Counted from the first letter of the stretch, positions 16,529 to 25,351 are shown. The stretch: DNA of 43,866 nucleotides from Bacteroidota bacterium (GCA_021300195.1 JAJTIE010000023.1:1-43866), one strand, 5' to 3'. Numbers and translations are program-made. The notes: generated from the sequence alone by a model not told the origin.

Positions 16529-17569
16529 CTAACGCATCCAGATGGCACCATTTTTGGTTCTTAGTACCCTTAATTTTTTTGATTCGGCCAATTCGTTCAG
16601 CTGTCTCTCTGCCTCTATCCGTGGCAGCTGGCCCAGCTCTGCATACTCGCGCGCGGTCAGGCTGCCAAAGCGTGCAAACAGGGCCTGCCAGCTTTTTTCG
16701 TAGGCCTCGGCGGTGGCAGCGGGATATATTTTCAGCACGGCATTTCGAAAGGAGTCGTAGGGGCGGGCACCATACAATACCTCGTGCTCCGTGCCCTTTC
16801 CCCCCTCGAAGATGAGGGTAGGAAAGCCCCGGACCCCATAGGTGCGCGCCAAAGCGAGGTCTGACTGAAACTGGCTGACTGCCTGGCCCTCAAAGTCCTG
16901 ATGGAGCCGGTGTGTATCCAAGCCAGCCAGGCGTGCGGCATCGGCCAGGTGTACCCACTTTGTGATATTCTTTTTTTGCAAGAAAACCATCTCGCGAATC
17001 CTGCGGAGAAATACCAGGGCCCGCGTGGGATCTTGTAGCTCTGCAGCCTTGAAGGCAATAGAGGGGGGATAAGAGGAAGCGAGCGGATCCTCTAGCCACA
17101 CATCACCGTCTATGGGCATATCATAGTACACGCTCACCTCGTCCCAGTGATGTGCCACGTCAGATGGCTTGCTAATGCCCCCACTGTTGTAGCTCCAGTC
17201 GGGCAAGAGGCCACCCATGTGGTATTCAATCTCCAGATAGGCACCATACTCCAGCTTTAACCTCCGAAGCTGCGGCTCTATGCCCCAGCAGGAAGAGCAA
17301 ATGGGATCGGTAAAATAGATAACACGGATTACCTTTTTCGAGTCATTTGCCAGATGGGCATGGGCAGAATCGCCGTCCTGCAGGTGTGATGGCAGCGCAC
17401 ACAGTCCAGACTCGGGGCTGCACAAAAGCGGATTACTTTCCTTCTTCATGTCTTTTTGGGTTTGGGCTTGGCAGCCCGTGACTAGTAAAAAAAATATCAG
17501 AATCAAACCATAAAACCCCACTGGGTGGTTTACTATTGGCGGGGTTTGGGTAGAGGAACATTTAGCCAT
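16529..17569 (-). CDS. DsbA-family thioredoxin-fold lipoprotein
   Basis: 346 residues from ATG 17569. Lipoprotein signal GLILIFFLLVTGC (lipobox VTGC) then a thioredoxin-like fold with the CxxC active site in YFTDPICSSCWGIEPQLRRL, an inserted all-helical region, and the cis-Pro loop TYGVRGFPTLIFEGGKG. The C-terminal domain (SLTAREYAELGQ...) extends past the usual DsbA length. The DP-x-CxxCW pattern groups it with YjbH/SpxH- and FrnE-like DsbA relatives. Anchored in the envelope, it probably acts on protein or small-molecule thiols. The frame is open above ATG 17569, but that part overlaps the divergent regulator and lacks a signal. Divergent from an HxlR-family gene with 79 bp between starts, so the regulator may control it. 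Confidence 0.82.
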   Translation of the reverse strand: MAKCSSTQTPPIVNHPVGFYGLILIFFLLVTGCQAQTQKDMKKESNPLLCSPESGLCALPSHLQDGDSAHAHLANDSKKVIRVIYFTDPICSSCWGIEPQLRRLKLEYGAYLEIEYHMGGLLPDWSYNSGGISKPSDVAHHWDEVSVYYDMPIDGDVWLEDPLASSYPPSIAFKAAELQDPTRALVFLRRIREMVFLQKKNITKWVHLADAARLAGLDTHRLHQDFEGQAVSQFQSDLALARTYGVRGFPTLIFEGGKGTEHEVLYGARPYDSFRNAVLKIYPAATAEAYEKSWQALFARFGSLTAREYAELGQLPRIEAERQLNELAESKKLRVLRTKNGAIWMR

Positions 17570-17648
17570 TTCAAAAACATTAGGCAGAAGATTCGCGTTT
17601 TCCAGGTAGCATAGCGGATGCTTCAGTCTGAAAACAAATATCCCAATC

Positions 17649-17996
17649 ATGCAGGAAGACGTCAATAAGTCAAAAATTTATGACTACGCTCGGGCGGACG
17701 CTGATGCGGAGATATGCCCGGCAAAGGCCCTGCTGAGGCTGATATCGGGCAAATGGAAGGCGGAAATCCTGAAGCTATCCGCAGACGGGCCTCAACGGTT
17801 TGGCCAGCTGCTGAGGTGCCTGGAGGGCAGTAATCGCCAGTCGCTGGCGGTGGCACTGCGAGAGCTGCAAGAGGCGGGTCTAATTGAAAAGAGGATAGTG
17901 GCCCGCAAGCCCCTGCACATAGAGTACTTCCTCTCCGAAAAAGGACACCTGATTATACCAGTACTGATACAACTGGAGCAGCCCCAGGGGGAGTAG
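17649..17996 (+). CDS. HxlR-family winged-helix regulator
   Basis: 115 residues with the HxlR pattern: CPAKALLRLISGKWKAEIL (recognition 'GKW'), FGQLLRCLEGSNRQSLAVALRELQEAGLIEKR and the wing IEYFLSEKGHLIIPVL. Cys23 sits where YodB/HypR-type HxlR regulators keep the N-terminal redox-sensing Cys; a second Cys lies in LLRCLEG. The divergent gene encodes a CxxC thiol oxidoreductase, so a role in sensing disulfide or electrophile stress is plausible (inference). Start ATG 17649 is the only good one. The protein is a little short at the C-terminus but within the family's range. Confidence 0.9.
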   Translation: MQEDVNKSKIYDYARADADAEICPAKALLRLISGKWKAEILKLSADGPQRFGQLLRCLEGSNRQSLAVALRELQEAGLIEKRIVARKPLHIEYFLSEKGHLIIPVLIQLEQPQGE

Positions 17997-18056
17997 AACT
18001 GGCAGCCCAGCACGCCCAGTATTAGAGAAATGGGTGCCGCTTCGGATCGTGCCGCA

Positions 18057-18968
18057 CTAGCTTAGCTTGTAGCGGATGGTGTAGTAGCACACCTGGTTTC
18101 CGGCGGCTCGGTCTATAGGCTCGAAGCGCCAGTTCTTCCGCACATAGTCTGCAGCCTCCAGGCTGGGGGCGCGCAGGCCTGGCGTTAGGCCCTGCACTGG
18201 CTCAAAGGCCAGCACCCGGCCATCGGGGGCAATCACTACCTTGTACTTCACCTTGCCATCTGATCGGAAGTTGGGATTGGGCTGATCGGCCTGAATAACA
18301 CCACGGGAGCCCAGGCCGTCGAAGCCACTGCCGCCACCGCCACCCCCACCGGCCTCGTACAGGCCACGGGGATCCAGGTTGTCGGTATTGGGCCCACCCA
18401 TATTACCCACACCGGTTCCGTTTCCGTGGTTGCTCCCCACGTCTCCGGGTGTGCCGCCTGTGCGGGCCGTGCCCGGGCCCGAGGCATCTGCCAGGGGCTG
18501 GCTTACGTTCTCGTGTACGATGCGGCGGCGGGGGGGTGTTTTTACGGGGCTGGCGTGGCTCTGGGTAGCCAGCTCGGTTTTGGCTGGGGCCGTACGGGCC
18601 GGGGCTGCTGCGGGCGCATCTCGGGGCACGGTGGCCAGGCGGTCTGGGTCCTTGGCAGGGGTCTCAAAATTATTTATGTCCTTACTCCCCTCCTCGCGGT
18701 TTCCATAGTCGGCCGGCGGTGCAGCCTCAGCGGAGGCAGCGGCCCCACCCAGGCCTGCTGTGCCGGTACCCAGCTCCGCCTCAAACTCAATAATACCCAC
18801 TGTGTGATACCGCTTTTGAGCATCCTCATCGCCCTTGTAGGGAAAGTGGATGTGCATGAGGTGAAAAGCCACATACAGCAGTAGGGCAAACACACTGGTA
18901 TAGGCCAGGCTGCGGGTGCGGTACTGGCGAGCCAGCTCGGGGTCTATGCCCGGGTAAAAGGTTTCCAT
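18057..18968 (-). CDS. TonB-like energy transducer
   Basis: 303 residues: cytoplasmic head, one membrane helix (about residues 22-38, SVFALLLYVAFHLMHIHF), a low-complexity periplasmic stretch rich in Ala/Pro then Gly (EAGGGGGGGSGFDG), and a TonB C-terminal domain (KYKVVIAPDGRVLAFEPVQGL, YVRKNWRFEPIDRA, YYTIRYKL). TonB proteins couple the proton gradient, via ExbB/ExbD, to outer-membrane receptors. The linker is Gly-rich rather than the classical Pro-Lys type. exbB/exbD are not adjacent. A decayed copy of this gene's first ~60 bp and its upstream region lies at 22346-22427. Confidence 0.85.
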   Translation of the reverse strand: METFYPGIDPELARQYRTRSLAYTSVFALLLYVAFHLMHIHFPYKGDEDAQKRYHTVGIIEFEAELGTGTAGLGGAAASAEAAPPADYGNREEGSKDINNFETPAKDPDRLATVPRDAPAAAPARTAPAKTELATQSHASPVKTPPRRRIVHENVSQPLADASGPGTARTGGTPGDVGSNHGNGTGVGNMGGPNTDNLDPRGLYEAGGGGGGGSGFDGLGSRGVIQADQPNPNFRSDGKVKYKVVIAPDGRVLAFEPVQGLTPGLRAPSLEAADYVRKNWRFEPIDRAAGNQVCYYTIRYKLS

Positions 18969-19103
18969 GACTAAAGGTGCTTCTTCATTTTACCGCAGGA
19001 TAAAGGTATAATACAGTAGCCTGAGCGACCAACAAAAAGCCACACACCCACACTACGAAAATGGGAACCCCCGCAGTACCAACTGTGGATAACATGAGCG
19101 CAT

Positions 19104-19132
19104 AAAAAAGAAGGGGAGGCTAATGCCCCCCC
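19104..19132 (-). terminator. Rho-independent terminator after the first M16 gene
   Basis: GGGGAGGC-TAAT-GCCCCCCC forms an 8-bp stem (one G-T pair) at 19113-19132, and on the minus strand it is followed by TTC and six T residues (19109-19104). It separates the M16 gene from tonB. Confidence 0.85.
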
Positions 19133-19223
19133 TGTCTAGTGGAATCGAATTATTTGGTCCTGAACTAACTAGCCACAGATCAGCAGCTATGGAAGAGACA
19201 GAACCGAAGCAAGACACGCATTT

Positions 19224-22007
19224 CTACTTTGCCTTTTCCGGATTCAAGATAATCTGAATGGTATGCTCTGTATCCAGGTAGCGCTTCGCCGCGCTTTGTA
19301 TAATCTTGGCGTTCAGCTTGTCTATCGCTTTTGTTCCATCCTGTCCCAGGTTTTTGATATCCCAGCCGTATCGCTGATATTCTATCAGCTGCTCCAGCCA
19401 CCACTTGTTTTCTTTCACCTTCAGCTCATAGTTGCGGCGCATGGTTTCGCGTACTTTCTGCAGGTTCGTGTCACTGGGGCCATTTTTGGCAAGTTTTTTC
19501 ATCTCCTCCATAGCGGCTTCTGCTAGCTCAGCTACTCGGTCGGGGGCACAGAAGAAGAAAATCATTGAACTAAAGTAAGGCTTGGGATAACTTACTTTTG
19601 ATCCCTGTAGCATTGCACCATATATGCCACCCCGTTTCTCGCGCAATTCTTCGCGTATCATAATATCCAGCACGTCAAAGGTGGCCTTCTGCTCCAGCAG
19701 GTACTGCTGCGTATAGTCCTCAGCCCCAAGGTTTGCTAGCATTACCAGGCTTTTGGGGTCCTCTCCTTTGGTTAGCTCTCGGCGCATAGGGCCCTGCACC
19801 AGTTTGCGCTCTCTCGCCTTAACTTCGGTGGCTGTGCCTGCCGGAATAGAGGCGATATACTGCTGGATGAGCGGCCTGATCTGTACCGGATCGAAGCTAC
19901 CGGTAATGACGTAGGTGAAGCCAGCAGCATGGGCAAACAGGCTGCGATAGTGCACCATAGCTTGGTCCGGATCCATCTTGGCATAATCCTCAGCCTTTAG
20001 ATTCCGATAGCGCAGCTGCCCATCAGCCAGAATATCAGTATACTGACGGAAGAAATACTGCTCCGGCAGTCTGTCTGCATCTTCTAGATCTTGTTGCTTT
20101 TTATGCCGCCAGTTTTCGAAAGCAGTTCTATCCGATCTGGACTGGGTATGGGTAAGGTATATCAGCTGCATGGCTGTTTCCAGGTCCTTCTTGGTGCTGC
20201 TCGCGTTAAGGCCGTGTGTACTCTTGCCGATGTAGGGTGTAACGCTCACTTCCTTTCCGGCAAGTTTTTTCTCCAGGGCTAGCTGGTCAAAAGTTCCAAG
20301 GCCGCTTTCTGCAACGATGCTTGCCGCGTTATCTGCATCCAGGTACGCTGGGTCTTCAAAGCAGCTGGTTCCGCCCGGCGAGTAGGCTTGGATCAGAATC
20401 TCGTCCTGCTTGAAATCTGTCGGCTTTAGCAGCACGCGGGCACCGTTGGAGAGGGTAAGCTCGGTTACACCAATCGTGGTGTGGGTTTTCTCGGCTACAA
20501 TTTTACCTTCTTTCGGTTTTTCTGCTATTAGTGGCCGGTCTATGTCCACCTTTGCTAGCGGTTGTATGTCTTGTTTCCGTACCTGTTCCAGCAGGGCCAG
20601 GGTAGCAGCCTTGGTGGGCATTACAGCCCCTGGCTTGTCGGGCAGCAGATAGCCTACCGCAGGCACATTGCTCTTTAGCAGCTCTTTTATGTATTCATTC
20701 ACCTCGACTAGCGTGGTCTGTGGCATTAGTTCTTTTGCCAGTGCCATTTCGGCCTCAAAGCCCGGCATTGCCACACCCTTCAGGTGATACTCTACTAATT
20801 CGTCTACCAGCTGTTCGCTATCTGTTGCATCACGCTCGGCATATCGCTTTTCTAGCATGCCCATTACACTCAGCTTTCCGCGCTCCAGTTCATCGGGCTG
20901 CAGGCCGTATCGGCGCATGCGCTCCAGTTCGGTCACCAGTGCTTCCAGTCCACGGGCTGCGCCTCCATCTGCCAGGTTGGCCTGCAGGTACCAGCTATCC
21001 CAGTTATCGGCTACAAACTGGCCAATGCCAGTATTGGCTGTTATAAAGGGTGGATTGGCCTCTCGTGCCCTTGCCGCCAGCCGCTCCTGCAGGGCTGTGC
21101 TGGCCAGGTAGCGCAGCAGCAGCAGGCGGTAGTCCTCTCGGGTGCGTGTAACCAGGGGGGGCACCAGGTACGCAACGCTAAGCATGGAAAAGGGCGATTC
21201 AGCATCTTTTATCAGCTGTACCCGGGGCTCTGTCCAGGCTTGAATCGGATAGGAAGTGGGCATGGGGCCCTTTCGTGCTTCCAGCGGGCCAAAAGTTTCT
21301 TTTACTTTCCGCTCCATTTCCGCAGGGTCAAAGTCGCCTACCGCTATCACCGCCATCAGCTCGGGCCGATACCAGGTGCGGTAATAGTGGAGGAGTGTAT
21401 CGTGCGCAAAGCCTTCCAGCACTTCCTTTTTCCCAATCGGCATACGCTCGGTAAAGCGGCTTCCAGCCGCATACAGATGATAGGTACTATCCGTGAGACG
21501 CTCAGATAGGCCCATGTGCGTGCGCATTTCCTCCAGCACTACACCGCGTTCTTTATCTATCTCCTCGGGCTCCATTTGTACCCGCTGTGCCCAGTCGGCC
21601 AGTATCAGCAGGCCATTGTCTACTATATCAGGCATGTCAGTGGGGATGAGCAGCTGGTACACCGTCCGGTCGAAGGTGGTGTAGGCATTCAGGTCGGCGC
21701 CAAACTGAGTGCCGATGCCTTCCAGATAGTCTATGAGGCTCTGCTTCTCAAAGTTTTTGGTGCCATTAAAGCACATGTGCTCGGTAAAGTGGGCCAGGCC
21801 ATTCTGCCCATCCAGTTCCTGCAGGCTGCCTGCCTTCAGGGCCAGGCGTAGCTGGGCACGCGCCTCGGGCTTTTTGTTCTGTTTGATGTAATAGGTAAGG
21901 CCATTAGGCAGTACGCCGGTACGCACGCTGGGGTCGAGCGGTAGTGCCCGCGGCTGTGCTACGCCTGCAAGCGGAAGCCACAGTAGCACCAGTAAGAGTT
22001 TCTTCAT
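19224..22007 (-). CDS. M16-family zinc peptidase (first of a tandem pair)
   Basis: 927 residues with a Sec signal (MKKLLLVLLWLPLAGVAQ). Two M16 (insulinase/pitrilysin-like) units lie in one chain. The N-terminal unit carries the inverted zinc motif HFTEH (His73, Glu76, His77) and the downstream Glu of KERGVV near residue 153. The second half, from about residue 500, is the catalytically silent partner (no HxxEH). Such periplasmic proteins degrade or process peptides; Bacteroidota often have several. About half of its residues match the downstream paralogue; the first mature ~60 residues are almost identical. Upstream are a TATCTTAG box (29 nt before ATG) and a TAAGTTTA box (5 nt before ATG). 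Confidence 0.92.
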   Translation of the reverse strand: MKKLLLVLLWLPLAGVAQPRALPLDPSVRTGVLPNGLTYYIKQNKKPEARAQLRLALKAGSLQELDGQNGLAHFTEHMCFNGTKNFEKQSLIDYLEGIGTQFGADLNAYTTFDRTVYQLLIPTDMPDIVDNGLLILADWAQRVQMEPEEIDKERGVVLEEMRTHMGLSERLTDSTYHLYAAGSRFTERMPIGKKEVLEGFAHDTLLHYYRTWYRPELMAVIAVGDFDPAEMERKVKETFGPLEARKGPMPTSYPIQAWTEPRVQLIKDAESPFSMLSVAYLVPPLVTRTREDYRLLLLRYLASTALQERLAARAREANPPFITANTGIGQFVADNWDSWYLQANLADGGAARGLEALVTELERMRRYGLQPDELERGKLSVMGMLEKRYAERDATDSEQLVDELVEYHLKGVAMPGFEAEMALAKELMPQTTLVEVNEYIKELLKSNVPAVGYLLPDKPGAVMPTKAATLALLEQVRKQDIQPLAKVDIDRPLIAEKPKEGKIVAEKTHTTIGVTELTLSNGARVLLKPTDFKQDEILIQAYSPGGTSCFEDPAYLDADNAASIVAESGLGTFDQLALEKKLAGKEVSVTPYIGKSTHGLNASSTKKDLETAMQLIYLTHTQSRSDRTAFENWRHKKQQDLEDADRLPEQYFFRQYTDILADGQLRYRNLKAEDYAKMDPDQAMVHYRSLFAHAAGFTYVITGSFDPVQIRPLIQQYIASIPAGTATEVKARERKLVQGPMRRELTKGEDPKSLVMLANLGAEDYTQQYLLEQKATFDVLDIMIREELREKRGGIYGAMLQGSKVSYPKPYFSSMIFFFCAPDRVAELAEAAMEEMKKLAKNGPSDTNLQKVRETMRRNYELKVKENKWWLEQLIEYQRYGWDIKNLGQDGTKAIDKLNAKIIQSAAKRYLDTEHTIQIILNPEKAK

Positions 22008-22036
22008 ACGTGTAAACTTAAGTGTTGAACAATAAG

Positions 22037-22044
22037 CTAAGATA
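22037..22044 (-). promoter_or_regulatory. Putative -7 box (TATCTTAG) of the first M16 gene
   Basis: Minus-strand TATCTTAG, 29 nt before ATG 22007, the same octamer as upstream of the lipoprotein gene at 13547. A second near-match, TAAGTTTA at 22013-22020, ends 5 nt before the ATG; which one is used cannot be decided from sequence. Confidence 0.35.
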
Positions 22045-22280
22045 TAGAAGCATGTCTATTACGCCCCTCTGTTCATCATATTCATTTTGTTAAATAGCGT
22101 TAAACAACTCTTTGAGATTAAAGAGGTAGTTTTTTAAGAATAAAAATTTGGAACAAAACAATACCACAGATACCTATTCGGTAATGACAGTGCCACCTGC
22201 ACCCAACCCGGGGTATGCACTACCTGTAGGCTTACAGTACAGAAAGTATGGGCTGCGGCGGTGGATACGGGCGGCCAGCT

Positions 22281-22350
22281 GTCCGGCCGGACTAGGCGCA
22301 TGCCTGCTTCTACCCGGGCTTCGAAAAGCACGGAGCGCTGCCGGCCCAGG
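22281..22350 (-). pseudogene. Decayed fragment of the mtaB 3' region
   Basis: Aligned without gaps to mtaB 25681-25740, 22291-22350 matches at 49 of 60 positions (82%). In the mtaB reading frame it reads GRQRSVLFEARVEAGMRL, versus GQQRPVLFEDKVEAGMRL in MtaB. Similarity fades below about 22281. The piece is in the same orientation as mtaB and joins the tonB-like fragment at CCAGG. It cannot encode a functional protein. Confidence 0.8.
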
Positions 22351-22427
22351 CTGCGGGTGCAGTACTGGCCAGCCAGCTCGGGGGGTCTATGCCTGGACAA
22401 AAGGTTTCCATGCTAAAGGTGCTTCTT
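22346..22427 (-). pseudogene. Decayed fragment of the tonB 5' end and start region
   Basis: Aligned to 18905-18985, 75 of 80 ungapped positions are identical (94%), with a 2-base insertion and a 1-base deletion in total. It covers codons for about the first 20 residues of the TonB-like protein (PELAxQYxTRSL is readable), the start codon and about 17 bp upstream. The insertion in the G-run breaks the frame directly behind the start, so it is dead. Confidence 0.85.
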
Positions 22428-22531
22428 AATGCCTATTTTCAGAGCCCGGGCACCAAGCGGACAAACGGCACAATGGACAAAGACCAGATAGCCATCCAGC
22501 ACAAGAGTGAGAAGTGACATGCGGCGTGGGC

Positions 22532-22560
22532 AAAAAAAACCCGGTACCATAAGTACCGGG
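22532..22560 (-). terminator. Rho-independent terminator after the second M16 gene
   Basis: CCCGGTAC (22540-22547) and GTACCGGG (22553-22560) make a perfect 8-bp stem with a 5-nt loop; on the minus strand eight T residues follow (22539-22532). It begins 10 nt after the stop codon of the second M16 gene. Confidence 0.9.
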
Positions 22561-22570
22561 CCCTGGCGTA

Positions 22571-25351
22571 CTATTCCGCCGGCTCAGGCTTCAGCACCAG
22601 TTGCACCATCCGCTTTGTATCGAAGTAGGTGGCTGCTGCTTTCTGTATTCGCTTCGCATTCAGCTTTTTCAACTCATCTGGCAGCTGGCGGTCAATGGTT
22701 TCAAAGTCCCAGGCGTATTGGCCAAAAGTCTTCTGCTTTCTGTGCCACCAGGCATTTTCCTTCAGGCTAGTTTCCAGGCCGCGCCTGTAGGTTTCGGTTA
22801 CCTTGTTCAGGTCTGTAGCCGTGGGGCCATTTTTCTGCAAGTTCTCAATCTCCTCTGTGCAGGCCGCTATCAGCTCTTCCACCCGGGCTGGGTCGCAGTA
22901 AAAAGAAATGGTGGTTGAGTAGCTGGCTACAGGCCACTTTTGCAGGCCACCGCTACAGCCTACCCCATACACGCCGCCCTTTTCCTCGCGTATGTTTTCG
23001 CGCAGTTTTATGCTCAGCACCTCGCAGGTGGCATCCAGCGACAGCATGTTTGCGTAGGTAAAGGGCTCCTGACCCAAAAACCTGAGCTGCACATAGCTCT
23101 TGGGGTCTCTTCCTTTTCTAAAGGTTTTTTCCAGCGGGCCGGGTATGGTGCGCACCTTGCGGTCTACCCACTTCTGCGGCTCACCCTGGGGTATGGCGGC
23201 CAGGTAGGTTGTTATCAGGGGTTTCAAGTCCGCTGGCCGGAAGCTGCCGGTAAACACGTAGGTGAAGCCCGCTGCGTGGCTGAACAGACGCCTGTACTGC
23301 TCGTGGATGGTAGCCAGGGACAAGCGCTCCAGGTCGGCAGCCTGTATAGCCTGCTTACGCACATGACCAGCGTAGAGCACTGGCTGGCTCTGGCGCCGGA
23401 AGTAGGACTCCGGGTTTCTGTCTGCGTCCGCCAGCTGCTGCTGCTCCTGCAGCTTCCAGTTCTGATAGGCCACCTCATCCACCCGGGGGCTAAGCTGGGT
23501 AAGGTAGACAAGCTGGAAGGCGGTCTCCAAGTCCTTTTGTGTGCTGGAGCCGGACAGCCCATGCTCGTATTCGGCCACATAGGGCGAGATGGAAACTTGC
23601 TTGCCGGCCAGCTTCTTTTCCAGGGCAATCCGGTCAAAACTTCCCAGCCCCATCTGGCCCACCAGGTTGTCAGAGAAGTATGCGTTCAGGTAGGTATCGT
23701 CGGGAAAAACACTGATGCCGCCGTCTGCATAGGCAGTGATCATAATTTCATCCTGCTTAAAATCTGTTGGCTTCAGCAGCACGCGTGCGCCGTTGGAGAG
23801 CTTCAGCTCGGTAATGCCTGTAGCCTTGTACACGCGCTCGGATACAATGGCGCCGGGCTGGGCAAGCTGGGAAATGAGGGGGGCTGTGTTGTCTTCTTCT
23901 AGCAGAGGTTCTATCTGCTCGGCCCGCACGCGTGCTAGCAGGTCCACCAGTTCCTGGTCTGTTGGCAGGTCTACCCCCGGCTTGTCTGGTACCAGGAATA
24001 CAACCGCATCCTGCTGAGGCAGCAAGGCGGAGGCGGCAAAGGCATTTGCCTCGGAGAGCGTGATGCCAGACATAAGCTGAGTGAGGTACTGGCTTTCCTG
24101 CTCTATGCCTACCATGGCTTCGCCCTTCAGGAAATACTCGATTAGCTCTTCGGCAAAATCATCGCTTTCGGTACTATTTCGTTCGGCATATCGCTTATCC
24201 ACAAAGCCCTTCAGCTCAGCCTTGGCACGCTCCAGCTCGCCAGGCAAGAGGCCATGACGACGCATACGCTCGGCCTCGCGCACCAGCTGCTCCAGGGCTT
24301 CTCGTCCTGCGTCCTGGGTAACGGTGGCGGTTGCCACCAGGGTGCGCAGGGGGCCCAGAAAGTTGGAAAAACCAGCCCCCGCTTCTGAGAAAGGCGCACC
24401 TGGCTGCAGGCCTAGCACCTGTAGCCGCTCGGTAAGTGCGGCACCCACGATATGCCGCAAGATACCGGCGCGGTAATCATCCAGGGTTTTGGTCACCGTT
24501 TTGGGCCGAAAGAAGTAGAGCTGAGCCATCGATACCGGAGACTCAGCATCTTTCATAGACAGTACCCGGGGGCTATCCCAGGCCGGAACCGAATAGTCTT
24601 GGTATTGGGGGCCCGACTTGGGGCTGAGTACGGAAAACTCCTTCCGGATTTTCGCCGCCATCTCGTCTGGGTCAAAGTCTCCGACAGCAATGACCGCCAT
24701 CAGCTCGGGCCTATACCAGGTATGATAAAAATGGCGGAGGGTATCGGGGTCAAAGCCCGATAGTACTTCGGTCTTTCCGATCACCTTCCGGTCCAAGTAG
24801 CGAGAACCTTCCAAAAAAGTAGCGAGAACACTATCCCCCAGCCGATCTCCAAAACCCCTGCGCGTACGCCACTCTTCTATCACCACGCCACGCTCCTTGT
24901 TTATCTCCTCCGTCTCCAGGCGTAGGCGCTGGGCCCAGTCCGACAGGATGAGCAGGCCGTTGTCTACAATTTCGTGTTCATCCGTAGGGATGCGCAGCAT
25001 GTAGACGGTGCGCTCGTAGCTTGTATAAGCATTCAGGTGGGGGCCAAACTCAGTACCTATGCCCTCCAGATAGTCCACCAGTACCTGTTTTTCGAAGTGC
25101 TCGGTACCGTTGAAGCACATGTGCTCGGTAAAGTGGGCCAGGCCGTTCTGGCCGTCCAGTTCCTGCAGGCTGCCTGCCTTCAGGGCCAGGCGTAGCTCGG
25201 CACGTGCCTCAGGCTTTTTGTTTTGCTTTACGTAGTAGGTAAGGCCGTTGGGCAGCACGCCGGTACGCACGCTGGGGTCTAGGGGCAGCACGCCAGACTG
25301 GGCAAACACGGTGCCCAGCAGCATCGTGCAGGCGAGGAGGAATCTTCTCAT
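22571..25351 (-). CDS. M16-family zinc peptidase (second of a tandem pair)
   Basis: 926 residues, with signal peptide MRRFLLACTMLLGTVFAQ and the same architecture as its neighbour. The zinc motif HFTEH sits at identical positions (His73, Glu76, His77), with KERGVV further on. The N-terminal mature region (LPLDPSVRTGVLPNGLTYY onward, through HMCFNGT) differs from the paralogue at about 3 of 63 residues, while the C-terminal half is only loosely similar. The pair may cleave different peptides or form a mixed assembly (inference). It lies 136 bp downstream of mtaB and ends in a strong terminator. Confidence 0.92.
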   Translation of the reverse strand: MRRFLLACTMLLGTVFAQSGVLPLDPSVRTGVLPNGLTYYVKQNKKPEARAELRLALKAGSLQELDGQNGLAHFTEHMCFNGTEHFEKQVLVDYLEGIGTEFGPHLNAYTSYERTVYMLRIPTDEHEIVDNGLLILSDWAQRLRLETEEINKERGVVIEEWRTRRGFGDRLGDSVLATFLEGSRYLDRKVIGKTEVLSGFDPDTLRHFYHTWYRPELMAVIAVGDFDPDEMAAKIRKEFSVLSPKSGPQYQDYSVPAWDSPRVLSMKDAESPVSMAQLYFFRPKTVTKTLDDYRAGILRHIVGAALTERLQVLGLQPGAPFSEAGAGFSNFLGPLRTLVATATVTQDAGREALEQLVREAERMRRHGLLPGELERAKAELKGFVDKRYAERNSTESDDFAEELIEYFLKGEAMVGIEQESQYLTQLMSGITLSEANAFAASALLPQQDAVVFLVPDKPGVDLPTDQELVDLLARVRAEQIEPLLEEDNTAPLISQLAQPGAIVSERVYKATGITELKLSNGARVLLKPTDFKQDEIMITAYADGGISVFPDDTYLNAYFSDNLVGQMGLGSFDRIALEKKLAGKQVSISPYVAEYEHGLSGSSTQKDLETAFQLVYLTQLSPRVDEVAYQNWKLQEQQQLADADRNPESYFRRQSQPVLYAGHVRKQAIQAADLERLSLATIHEQYRRLFSHAAGFTYVFTGSFRPADLKPLITTYLAAIPQGEPQKWVDRKVRTIPGPLEKTFRKGRDPKSYVQLRFLGQEPFTYANMLSLDATCEVLSIKLRENIREEKGGVYGVGCSGGLQKWPVASYSTTISFYCDPARVEELIAACTEEIENLQKNGPTATDLNKVTETYRRGLETSLKENAWWHRKQKTFGQYAWDFETIDRQLPDELKKLNAKRIQKAAATYFDTKRMVQLVLKPEPAE

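Larger units (their letters stand above)
22008..22570. other. 563-bp region between the two M16 genes without an intact gene
   Basis: Next to the first M16 gene it is AT-rich (22060-22150), containing promoter-like boxes and a small inverted repeat (CTCTTT-AAAGAG) followed by a T-run on the plus strand. From about 22281 to 22427 it holds the mtaB/tonB chimeric remnant described separately. From 22430 to 22531 I see nothing. It ends in the terminator of the second M16 gene. An open frame across the remnant (22134-22400, minus) has no independent support and is best read as debris. Confidence 0.7.

Noticed and set aside
22100-22140. Hairpin CTCTTT-AAAGAG followed by T-run on the plus strand, as a terminator
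   Set aside because: No plus-strand gene lies upstream for it to terminate; the stem is AT-rich and only 6 bp, so more likely part of the AT-rich promoter region.
22134-22400. 88-codon minus-strand frame across the scar
   Set aside because: Contains recognisable but incomplete pieces of MtaB and TonB in one chance frame; no start signal and no independent domain.
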